Assembly (NCBI GenBank): GCA_002387725.1
Contig: DGKK01000017.1
Location: 11,378 to 26,490, forward strand
DNA from: Nitrospirae bacterium UBA4572
GTDB lineage: Bacteria > Nitrospirota > Leptospirillia > Leptospirillales > Leptospirillaceae
Reading direction: 5' to 3'
DNA length: 15,113 nt
In this document: one piece after another, positions 1 to 6,497 of the stretch
Position numbering within the stretch: position 1 is the first letter of the stretch
Layout of the letters: every line of letters starts with the position of its first letter
Position numbers and translations under genes: made by a program
The notes under the pieces: generated by a model
What the model was told of the DNA's origin: nothing
Databases searched by the model: none
Seen by the model: the letters and a program-made list of their open reading frames with translations, nothing else

Positions 1-2
1 CG

Positions 3-437
3 GCCTACCCCGAACGGCTCTTCACAGGCTCGGTGACCGTGGTCCGGGACCATCCCCGGACAGTCTCCCATGTCGTGACCTACGATGTCCTGTCCACCGT
101 CCCCAACCCCGACACGGCCCTTAAGCCCGGGATGACCGCCACCGTCACGATCCATACGGGAGAGATTCCCGATGCCCTGATCGTTCCCAACGAAGCCCTC
201 GTCTACCGCCCGCCCTCCCGCGACCTGAAGGACAAGACAGTTCTCCGGGCCAAGAACGTCACCTATCTTTTTCTTCTCAAAAAAGACGCATCGTCATGGT
301 CAATCGCCCCCGTTCCCGTCACTGTCGGAGCCACCGACGGAATTCACACCCAAGTCATGGGTCCCCTCTCCCCGGGCGACGAGGTTATTGTTCGTGACCG
401 CCACGAGAAGCGGCACAGCGGAGGCCTCATCCCTTAA
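3..437 (+). CDS. RND/ABC efflux periplasmic adaptor subunit, C-terminal part (HlyD/MacA-like)
   Basis: The reading frame is open from the left edge (complete codons from base 3) to a TAA stop at 435-437, so about 145 C-terminal residues are present. The first residues (AYPERLFTGSV), the block VVTYDVLSTVPNPDTALKPG followed by MTATVTI, and the strand ending in ALIVPNEALVYRPP match the end of the beta-barrel and the start of the membrane-proximal domain of membrane-fusion proteins, in particular MacA-like adaptors. Such proteins sit in the periplasm, anchored in the inner membrane, and link a transporter to an outer-membrane channel. The GTG at 33 is internal to the beta-barrel motif, so it is not the true start. 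No transporter gene follows; the next genes converge from the other strand, so this is the last gene of its unit. The substrate cannot be told. The family call is fairly sure, the MacA-versus-RND subtype is not. Confidence 0.85.
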   Translation, partial: AYPERLFTGSVTVVRDHPRTVSHVVTYDVLSTVPNPDTALKPGMTATVTIHTGEIPDALIVPNEALVYRPPSRDLKDKTVLRAKNVTYLFLLKKDASSWSIAPVPVTVGATDGIHTQVMGPLSPGDEVIVRDRHEKRHSGGLIP

Positions 438-567
438 GATTCAGAATGCTGGCCTCTCCTTCGTCATCTGACGGAAGGAACCGACAAAACGCAGACTCTC
501 ATTGGCTGGCGGGGGAAGACTCAAGGGAGTGTTCTGACAAATCGAAAAACACGCGAAGCGAAAAAGA

Positions 568-1089
568 TCAGAAAGGCGTGACGTGGGATCGAAAGGCCAG
601 GATCTCCCGCTGGCGAAGAATCAGGTATTGCAGGAGATTTTCCCGCATTTCTCCTTCGAGCCCCTTCCAGAGGGTCGTGACGAGGTTTTCTCCGGGCGAT
701 TGGGGCTGGCAGGACACCACCGTCACAGGAGAGTCGATCTCGAAGACCGGAAGAGTGGGAAGCTCCAAAAGGAGGCGGCCGAAGGTCCCTGGCGCGGGAG
801 AGAGACGGGAGGGAAAGGTGGCGGCGGCTTCGGAGAGCCTTACAGGAAGGACCTCGGGAAGCAGAATCGGCTCACCACGGGAAAGACGGCCCAGGCTGTC
901 AAGGATACGGCCAAGCCGCATGTCGAGGGATTGAAAGAGACCGATCCATGGAACCTCGGATTCAGGCAGAGACGCGGCGCGAGGAAAGGCGATAAGGGGA
1001 CGTCTCCTGAATGCTGGGGAGGCGATGGGAAGAGACGGGCCGTCATTGTTGTTGTCGGGGAGAAAAAGGAGGGGAAGCCGGTCCTCCAC
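568..1089 (-). CDS. Probable atypical PilZ-domain protein
   Basis: This 173-residue product has a low-complexity first 45 residues, a helix (LFQSLDMRLGRILDSLGRL, about 51-69) and then a PilZ-like beta core. VRLSEAAATF (83-92) sits where PilZ proteins have D/NxSxxG, PGTFGRLLLELP (100-111) matches the strand after it, and a terminal helix ending in LLQYLILRQREIL (about 152-164) resembles the usual end of the domain. The helix-then-PilZ order is that of atypical PilZ proteins in motility loci. The glycine of the c-di-GMP motif is replaced by alanine and no clear RxxxR is visible, so it may no longer bind the nucleotide. The start is uncertain: GTG at 1089 lacks a good ribosome site; a TTG at 1146 would overlap the upstream gene by 8 bases and fit translational coupling. 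It is the last gene of a three-gene unit. The PilZ assignment is inferred from pattern only. Confidence 0.6.
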   Translation of the reverse strand: MEDRLPLLFLPDNNNDGPSLPIASPAFRRRPLIAFPRAASLPESEVPWIGLFQSLDMRLGRILDSLGRLSRGEPILLPEVLPVRLSEAAATFPSRLSPAPGTFGRLLLELPTLPVFEIDSPVTVVSCQPQSPGENLVTTLWKGLEGEMRENLLQYLILRQREILAFRSHVTPF

Positions 1090-1138
1090 ATTCAGGGGAG
1101 GATGAGAAAGGGAATCTCCTGAAGGGGGACTGGATTCT

Positions 1139-1348
1139 TCAGGCAAAAAAATCGACCTGACGTCTGGGAGTTGCCCGAGCAGACTCCTCCTTTTGTGTTG
1201 TTTCCTCGCGGGCACGGGCTCGCTCCTCATCGTGACGAGAAGCCTCCTCACGCTTCTGGACCGCAGCTCTCTCCTCGACACGGGAACGAGGCTCAACCCG
1301 ACCCACAGGCTGGTCGAGGTTTGTCACATTGTTCACACCGAAGGCCAT
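1139..1348 (-). CDS. Small highly charged hypothetical protein (69 aa)
   Basis: I do not recognise this gene. It starts with ATG at 1348, preceded by a GAGGGG-type ribosome site at a spacing of about 4 bases, and ends with TGA at 1139. After a short N-terminus (MAFGVNNVTNLDQ) the product is nearly all Glu, Arg, Lys, Gln and Ala, for instance REEASRHDEERARAREETTQ, a composition expected of a single charged helix or a disordered linker. It ends in QVDFFA. It lies between the low-complexity gene and the PilZ-like gene on the same strand, so co-expression is likely. The long frame that runs through it from the PilZ-like gene begins inside this coding sequence and is not supported. Its reality rests on the ribosome site, the position and a composition typical of a real charged protein; no function is proposed. 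Confidence 0.6.
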   Translation of the reverse strand: MAFGVNNVTNLDQPVGRVEPRSRVEERAAVQKREEASRHDEERARAREETTQKEESARATPRRQVDFFA

Positions 1349-1425
1349 CGACCCCTCACGAAATCATTCATGAACCACTCTTACTGCCAGCCCCATCGAG
1401 ACCGGCCCTGTATAGGCTTGCAGTT

Positions 1426-1995
1426 TCAGGCGGTCTGATTCAGCTTCATTCCCTGAAACATCATGTAGGCCTCCCGGGCGGCATTTCGACTCTCTTCATA
1501 CGCGCCCACCCGCAATCCGGCATTTCCGATCCCGTCAGAGACGGGAGGAGACGGAGCGGGAGCGCTCTGCCAGTGGTTTCCGATCTTCTTTGTGCCATCC
1601 CCCTGGTCGGTCTGGTGGACAACCACATCGGTCACGATACTCCGCCCCATCGGCTGGGAGTAGACGGAGACCTCGGCCGGGGTGGAGCCAACGGCATCAA
1701 TGCCGGCAAGGACCCGTGAAACGACCCCTGAATCAGAGGTGGTTTCCGTGTTCAGGTGCGGGGAACGTGACCCTTGAGGCAGGGGAGAGACGCTTGACAG
1801 GACAGAGAGCGGGGACCGCGAGGGCTTGGGGTTGGCGAGAAGTGGCACTTGCAAAAGATCCCCCGTTGAGGAGCCAGAGACTCCCTCAACCGCCGGTCGC
1901 AAAGGCGCAATCGTGGCAGCGGCAGAGAGGGGTCCATATGACCCTCCACCCTGACCTGCCAGGATTTCCGGACTCCCTAGCGGCGAGATGCTCAT
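1426..1995 (-). CDS. Hypothetical Ser/Pro/Gly-rich protein (189 aa)
   Basis: I do not recognise this gene. The ATG at 1995 follows a perfect AGGAGG ribosome site at a spacing of six bases, and a strong sigma-70-like promoter lies about 55 bases upstream, so it is very likely expressed. Residues 1-90 are rich in Ser, Pro, Gly and Leu and look disordered. The middle (about 105-145, including SQPMGRSIVTDVVVHQTD) is more ordered. The C-terminus (about 158-187, GLRVGAYEESRNAAREAYMM and on) looks like one amphipathic helix, faintly like the C-terminal helix of flagellar rod and hook proteins (AYEAN-type), but this is too weak to name it. There is no signal peptide or membrane segment. It heads a unit with the charged 69-aa protein and the PilZ-like protein, which suggests a motility or surface role by association only. 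Confidence 0.7.
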   Translation of the reverse strand: MSISPLGSPEILAGQGGGSYGPLSAAATIAPLRPAVEGVSGSSTGDLLQVPLLANPKPSRSPLSVLSSVSPLPQGSRSPHLNTETTSDSGVVSRVLAGIDAVGSTPAEVSVYSQPMGRSIVTDVVVHQTDQGDGTKKIGNHWQSAPAPSPPVSDGIGNAGLRVGAYEESRNAAREAYMMFQGMKLNQTA

Positions 1996-2050
1996 CAGGA
2001 ACCTCCTGATACCACAAACAGACTTCGCACGTCCCTATTAACTCACCATT

Positions 2051-2078
2051 ATTCTATCACGAATATGACCTCCGTCAA
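2051..2078 (-). promoter_or_regulatory. Sigma-70-type promoter for the 1995-568 gene unit
   Basis: Read on the - strand, TTGACG (2078-2073) and TAGAAT (2056-2051) are separated by 16 bases. Each differs from the consensus (TTGACA, TATAAT) at one position. Transcription would start near 2044, giving a leader of about 50 bases that contains the AGGAGG ribosome site of the gene starting at 1995. It lies just beyond the probable terminator of the previous unit, which fits a new transcription unit. Confidence 0.65.
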
Positions 2079-2089
2079 GGGAAAGAGGA

Positions 2090-2135
2090 AAAAGTTGCCC
2101 TCATTAGGATTTAAATAGCATGGCAGCTAGGCAAC
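2090..2135 (-). terminator. Probable intrinsic terminator of the glycosylation gene run
   Basis: On the - strand GTTGCC (2135-2130) can pair with GGCAAC (2099-2094), which is followed by five T residues. The 30-base loop holds a smaller hairpin, TAGC-TGCCAT-GCTA. The first arm overlaps the TAG stop codon (2129-2127) of the 226-aa gene. The long loop makes this weaker than a classical terminator, but its place at the end of a run of six genes and directly before a new promoter supports it. Confidence 0.45.
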
Positions 2136-2807
2136 AACCCGATTTTCTTCACGAAGAACCTCGACCTGCCCGGCCAAGGCCTCTGCCGCCTTTCCCCGGC
2201 CTCTCTGGAGGATGGGAAGGATCTCATACTCCACGAGGTCGGCAAGAAGAATCCAGTCCTGATTTTCCTGGGCACCGAGCATGGCTGAAAGAATCGAGTC
2301 GATACGATCATTTTCCTCGATAAAGGAAAGACGGAAGGTGTCGTGGCCCGCCTGGCGCTCGATACGGCCAACCTCTTCGACAAGAACCTGTGTCGCCACG
2401 ATTCCTTCAAGCCCCTGCATGTAGACACCGCCTGTCTCCTCCTGTCTTTCGGCAGACCCAAAGACGGCTGCCAGGCTTCCCCGACGGAGATTGGCACCGA
2501 TTTCTCCAAAAACCACCAGGAGGCTGTCGATGTGATGGGTGAGGTCGGATAGCACCTCCTCAAGAAGAAGCGAGAGCGCCTCCGTTTCAATCTCGAGGAG
2601 AAAATCCCCTCCGGCGCAAGCGGCAACCTGGGCGCGACCGGCGGGACTCCCATCGAGCTTCACCGCCACGATTGTCCGCTCCTTGGACATTTCTCCGATG
2701 ACCCTGTCGAGGACATCGGCCAAGGACTCTCCCTCGTTCCAATCCCAGGAGACCGGATTTCCGTCCATCAGAATCTGACCATTTTTTGGCTGTCTTGTCT
2801 CTTCCAT
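2127..2807 (-). CDS. Conserved-looking hypothetical protein (226 aa)
   Basis: I do not recognise this gene. ATG at 2807 is preceded by AAGGAG at a six-base spacing; the frame is open further upstream, but that part overlaps the preceding gene and has no ribosome site. The N-terminal part (about 10-65: ILMDGNPVSWDWNEGESLAD, a predicted helix, then IVAVKLDG) looks like a small alpha/beta domain. The remaining 150 residues look helical and acidic, with a helix around LLLEEVLSDLTHHIDSLLVV and, near the end, DWILLADLVEYEILPILQRG. No signal peptide or transmembrane segment is seen, so it should be cytoplasmic. It follows the second GT9 gene after 34 bases and ends the run of glycosylation genes. 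An accessory role in filament production or glycosylation is inferred from position alone. Confidence 0.75.
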   Translation of the reverse strand: MEETRQPKNGQILMDGNPVSWDWNEGESLADVLDRVIGEMSKERTIVAVKLDGSPAGRAQVAACAGGDFLLEIETEALSLLLEEVLSDLTHHIDSLLVVFGEIGANLRRGSLAAVFGSAERQEETGGVYMQGLEGIVATQVLVEEVGRIERQAGHDTFRLSFIEENDRIDSILSAMLGAQENQDWILLADLVEYEILPILQRGRGKAAEALAGQVEVLREENRVVA

Positions 2808-2841
2808 CCCTGACTCCTTTTTATCGGCGTGCTTGCCGGGG

Positions 2842-4698
2842 TTAACCATGCAAGGCTCGCTCCGCCATTGGGCGAAGCCCCTTGGACTTGACGTCCTGCT
2901 CTCTTTTTTCCACGGGAGAGGCATTTTCCGAAAACCAGCGGTCGGCCAGACGAATCAGTCGGTCGACCCGAAGGACACCTTGGCGATAGACCTTCCCGAT
3001 CGATTCAACCATTTCCAGGAGACGGAGGGGGTCATCGATGGCCACGGCCTCCTTCTCGATTCCGAAAAGGGTGGTCACCGGCCCCAGCGGAGGAGCCACC
3101 CAGCCCTTTTCGCGAATTTTTTGGTCAAGCTCCTCAAGGGAGGAAGCCGTCCGGGAAAGGGCCTCCTTGCCCGCCTCCCCGATCTCCCCTTCCGACAGGG
3201 CCTGAGAGATGGAGAAGCAGAGACTCTCCCCCTCCCGGAACATCCCCCCAAGCTCAAGGGCCTGGAGGCGAACCGCCTCCCAGGCAGACCGGGGAAGCCC
3301 CGAGGGATCAAAGTCCTCGAGCAGGATCCGCCTCTGCCCCTCCCAGTCGACGAGGGCACCGGTCTCCATGGACCAAATCTGGCGATAGAGGGCCCGAAAG
3401 AGATCTTCAACCCCCATCGGGTAGCGCGTGAGAGGACGATACAGGAGTCGATGGCGACCGTCGAACTCCGAACGGGCCACAAGGATCTGCGGGCCGGGAG
3501 GACTTTCGGAAAGGAAGGACAGAAGAGACTCTCGCTGAGCCTTCAGGCGTTCTTCGCTCCCCTCCCCTCCCAAGCCACTCCTTTCTCCGACCCCCAAGGC
3601 TGCCACCAGGCGGGCCACCCACTCCGGATCGATCTCTTGGCGACAGAGAGGATTCAGGCAGACGGCATCGAGACCGCATGGAGCGCAGGGCCTTCGGCTT
3701 TGGATCGCCACATGGCCCTCGCCATAGGGAGCTGTCTCGTGGTAGTAAAGATTGGCAAATGAAAGGGCGACGACAGGCGTTCCCATCGCCGCTGCCACAT
3801 GCATCACTCCGGTATCGTTCGAAACAAGGCGGGCCACTCGGCGAAGGACTCCCGCCAGATCCGACACGCTTGTCTGACCCGTAAGATTCAGGATCCGTCC
3901 CGCGGACCAACGGTCTTCGAGAGCCGCCACAATTCGCCGGTTTCGGGAAACCTCCTCCGCTCCCGCCCCGATCAGGACGACCCCCCAATCGGGCTCCCGG
4001 GAGAGAAGGTGGGCAATCATTCGCACAAAGGCATGCTCAGGCCAGCGCTTGATCTCCACCGAGGCGCCGGTCTGAACGGCGACCCAGGTTCGCCCTTCCG
4101 GGAGGAGACCGGAGTCCTGCGCTCCCATCTTTTCCTCGAGAACCAGCCTCTGTGGTGGAGGAACCTGTCCTACCCGAAGGAAGAGGTCGACAAGGTTGGT
4201 GTCGTTGTAAAGGCGATTCTGGACCATCTGCCCAAAGTATGCGATGGCGGGATCGAGAAAGGCACGAAATCCGTCCCGGGTCAGCGTCACCCCCCGGACC
4301 TCCCGGGCTCCGACAAGATATCCCAGGACCGCACCGATCCGGTTCGGAGTCAGATTGATCAAAAGGTCGACGGCGGCCCCGCTCCATTTTGCGCTCATCT
4401 CCTTGACCTTCCGGATCTTGTCCCGAAAGGACACCGTGTCGTCGAAAATCATCTTTCGAAGGGCCAGGGCATCGACGAGATAGAGCTCATCAAAAAGGGC
4501 CAAGCCGGCGGCCGCCTCTCCGAACTCCCGGTAGGCCACCAGCGCGATACGACACCCTTTATGTCGCTCCCGGAGAGAGGCCACCATGGGAGCCATCTGG
4601 AAGAGGTCTCCCATGCGTGTCATGGCAATGATGAGAATCCGCATTCCCTCTCTTGTCTTATGTTGAAATGGGGAGTGGTCCTCCTTCTTTGCGCTCAT
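2842..4698 (-). CDS. GT9 (heptosyltransferase-like) glycosyltransferase with C-terminal extension
   Basis: This 618-residue protein begins with a full GT9 domain (about 19-368). ILIIAMTRMGDLFQMAPMVA (21-40) is the GT9 N-terminal signature, whose aspartate (D31) matches the proposed catalytic base of heptosyltransferases. LVSNDTGVMHVAAAMGTPVV (291-310) is the C-lobe donor-binding signature, and the cysteine cluster at 338-352 (CAPC, then C347 and C352) is common in the family. About 250 further residues (370-618) form an extension also seen in the neighbouring GT9 protein. Family members transfer heptose or related sugars from nucleotide-activated donors. Its place beside filament genes makes flagellin a more likely target than lipopolysaccharide, by inference. 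The ATG at 4698 overlaps the previous stop codon by four bases and has GGGAGG seven bases upstream; an internal ATG at 4644 has its purine run too close. Confidence 0.85.
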   Translation of the reverse strand: MSAKKEDHSPFQHKTREGMRILIIAMTRMGDLFQMAPMVASLRERHKGCRIALVAYREFGEAAAGLALFDELYLVDALALRKMIFDDTVSFRDKIRKVKEMSAKWSGAAVDLLINLTPNRIGAVLGYLVGAREVRGVTLTRDGFRAFLDPAIAYFGQMVQNRLYNDTNLVDLFLRVGQVPPPQRLVLEEKMGAQDSGLLPEGRTWVAVQTGASVEIKRWPEHAFVRMIAHLLSREPDWGVVLIGAGAEEVSRNRRIVAALEDRWSAGRILNLTGQTSVSDLAGVLRRVARLVSNDTGVMHVAAAMGTPVVALSFANLYYHETAPYGEGHVAIQSRRPCAPCGLDAVCLNPLCRQEIDPEWVARLVAALGVGERSGLGGEGSEERLKAQRESLLSFLSESPPGPQILVARSEFDGRHRLLYRPLTRYPMGVEDLFRALYRQIWSMETGALVDWEGQRRILLEDFDPSGLPRSAWEAVRLQALELGGMFREGESLCFSISQALSEGEIGEAGKEALSRTASSLEELDQKIREKGWVAPPLGPVTTLFGIEKEAVAIDDPLRLLEMVESIGKVYRQGVLRVDRLIRLADRWFSENASPVEKREQDVKSKGLRPMAERALHG

Positions 4699-6497
4699 GC
4701 CTCGACCTCCCGGGCAAACTCCCGCAGAAGAAGCACCGCCGCCTCCGTCTCGGAGAGGGGAGATTCCTGCGGTCGAATTCCTCGTTCCAGGTCATCGAGG
4801 TCCACCGAGCCGAAGCATCTGAACCTATCGAAAAAAGCGGAAAGCTCAGGATCCCCCTCGGCCTCCGCGACAAGCTCCGGCACACTCTGGCGGCCCGGAA
4901 ATTCCGCCCCTTTCGGACGAAATCCCTGGGCGTAGAGATGGTCCAGCCACATCTCCATCCGACGTTCGAGGGTGTGATCACGGAGGGTTCGCCTGAGTCC
5001 CGCCTGGGCTATGGCCGCCCGCTCCGCCGGGTTGGACTGGTAGTGTCGCACCAGTTTGCGACAGCTCTCTTCATCCTCAAAAACGGCCACCTCCTCCTCG
5101 GGGACAAGGAGCTCGGGGAGATGCGACCTTCGGTCAACCAGCTGAAAACCTCCGCAGGCGGCAATTTCAAAGGTGCGGGGGTTGACAAAATCCCCGTCGG
5201 GATTGACCCCCCTGTGATAGACCGAGGAGTGGAGATTCAGGTTCACCATGGAGTTTCTATAGATTTGGGCCGCTTCGCCGGGATCGATCCGTCGCCCGGG
5301 GGATCGAAGATAGGGGCCCAGAGGATCGGTGCTCTCCCAGTCGGCCCCCCAGATTCCCAGCCCCAGATCCGCAAGATGGCGGAGAAAGTGCTGACGGTTG
5401 TAGTACCCAGCTCCCATAAAGGCCAGCGGAGCCGAGAACCTTACCGGATCTTCCCCTTCTGTGGGCTCGGGCCGAAAGATCGTCCGATCTGCAGCCGTGG
5501 GGAGATAGAGAACGTTGGTAAGTCCGCGGGCCTCCAGCCGGGGAAGCCACTCCCCTTTCTGGATCACCGCAAAGGAGGTGACCAGCGGGGCCACCCTTTC
5601 CCAATAGGTGGCAATCCGGAAGTCCTCGACAAACCAGTAGGCCACGGGGATGTTCATCCCGCGAAGCCGTTCGAGAAGCTCGGTGGAGAGAGGCGACTGG
5701 GCAAGTCCCACGATAAGATCGGGCTTCTCCTGATAGACGCGGGCGAGGATCATCTCGGCCATGAAGTTCTGGAAGAGCCCCCGAAGCTGGGCCCGATGCA
5801 TGTCGATCCGGCTTTGGGAACCAATGGCCCGAAGAGAGTCGGCAAAGTCGCCGGCATCAAAGAGGGAGACGCGGTGCCCCATTCCGGAGAGGGCCCGAAC
5901 CACCCCGTGGGCGATGGGGTAGGAGCCTCCCGAAACAGGAGAGACGACCAGCACGCGCAGAGAGTAGTCGGACGCTCCGGCGAGAGCTACCGCAAGATTT
6001 TTGACCGACCGGTAGGCATCGGGGCGAACTTTTTGCGACGGAGCATGGGAAGCCAGAAAACACCCTTCCACCTGACCCCGAAGGTTTCCCGGATCAGTAA
6101 AAAATCGAAGCTGCCCCGACCGTCTGTACCAGGGAAGAAGGCGGAAAGAGGCCCGAAGGATATCGGGAGAGGGCTCAAAAACAACAACGGGGAGGGTGGT
6201 CCGGGCAAGCAGCGCCTCGACATGGTATCCGAGCCCCAGCCCCAGGACCAGGATTCCCCGGGCATCCTCGGGCAGCTTTCCGACAATCTCCTCGGCCCAT
6301 CGCCCGCCCTCCGCCACAGGATCGTATCGGCTGTGGAGACTCGCCCCATCCCAGAGAAGGGTGGGAGATCCTTCCTTGGAGGCGACGATCTCCCATCGTT
6401 CCCGGCTTCGGTCGGGACGGACAAGAACCTCCCGCAGGGCCCCCTGGCCAAAGGCATCGAGATTGTTGCGGAACACGTTTTCATCGAACTGCCACAT
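4695..6497 (-). CDS. Maf-like N-terminal domain fused to a CgeB-type glycosyltransferase
   Basis: The ATG at 6497 has AAGGAGG seven bases upstream and overlaps the previous gene by 17 bases, giving 600 residues. Residues 1-150 resemble the N-terminal part of motility accessory factor (Maf) proteins: GILVLGLGLGYHVEALLART (81-100), then VVVFEPSPDILRASFRLLPW (105-124), a Rossmann-like glycine loop followed by an acidic strand end. From about 180 (LRVLVVSPVSGGSYPIAHGV) to 525 it is a GT-B glycosyltransferase of the CgeB/DUF3880 kind, with AYWFVEDFR (286-294) and the hallmark NPRTFEIAACGGFQLVDRRS (439-458). The last 75 residues are unassigned. Maf proteins transfer nonulosonic acids to flagellin, but the Maf catalytic domain itself is not evident here; only its N-terminal region is. 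Flagellin glycosylation in the cytoplasm is the likely role, inferred from domains and neighbours. Confidence 0.8.
   Translation of the reverse strand: MWQFDENVFRNNLDAFGQGALREVLVRPDRSRERWEIVASKEGSPTLLWDGASLHSRYDPVAEGGRWAEEIVGKLPEDARGILVLGLGLGYHVEALLARTTLPVVVFEPSPDILRASFRLLPWYRRSGQLRFFTDPGNLRGQVEGCFLASHAPSQKVRPDAYRSVKNLAVALAGASDYSLRVLVVSPVSGGSYPIAHGVVRALSGMGHRVSLFDAGDFADSLRAIGSQSRIDMHRAQLRGLFQNFMAEMILARVYQEKPDLIVGLAQSPLSTELLERLRGMNIPVAYWFVEDFRIATYWERVAPLVTSFAVIQKGEWLPRLEARGLTNVLYLPTAADRTIFRPEPTEGEDPVRFSAPLAFMGAGYYNRQHFLRHLADLGLGIWGADWESTDPLGPYLRSPGRRIDPGEAAQIYRNSMVNLNLHSSVYHRGVNPDGDFVNPRTFEIAACGGFQLVDRRSHLPELLVPEEEVAVFEDEESCRKLVRHYQSNPAERAAIAQAGLRRTLRDHTLERRMEMWLDHLYAQGFRPKGAEFPGRQSVPELVAEAEGDPELSAFFDRFRCFGSVDLDDLERGIRPQESPLSETEAAVLLLREFAREVEA

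Noticed and set aside
458..478. Imperfect inverted repeat between the convergent efflux and PilZ-like genes, considered as a shared terminator.
   Set aside because: The stem has a bulge, the loop is only two bases, and no T-run follows on either strand.
541..570. Small CGC-TTC-GCG hairpin followed by T residues after the PilZ-like stop codon.
   Set aside because: A three-base-pair stem is too short to call a terminator, although the T-run is suggestive.
583..1122. A + strand open frame of 179 codons opposite the PilZ-like gene.
   Set aside because: Its composition is Gly/Lys/Arg-rich and featureless, while the - strand frame shows ordered PilZ-like strands and helices.
2833..4935. Long + strand open frames opposite the first GT9 gene.
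   Set aside because: They are shadows of a well-supported gene on the - strand and contain no recognisable motifs or ribosome sites.
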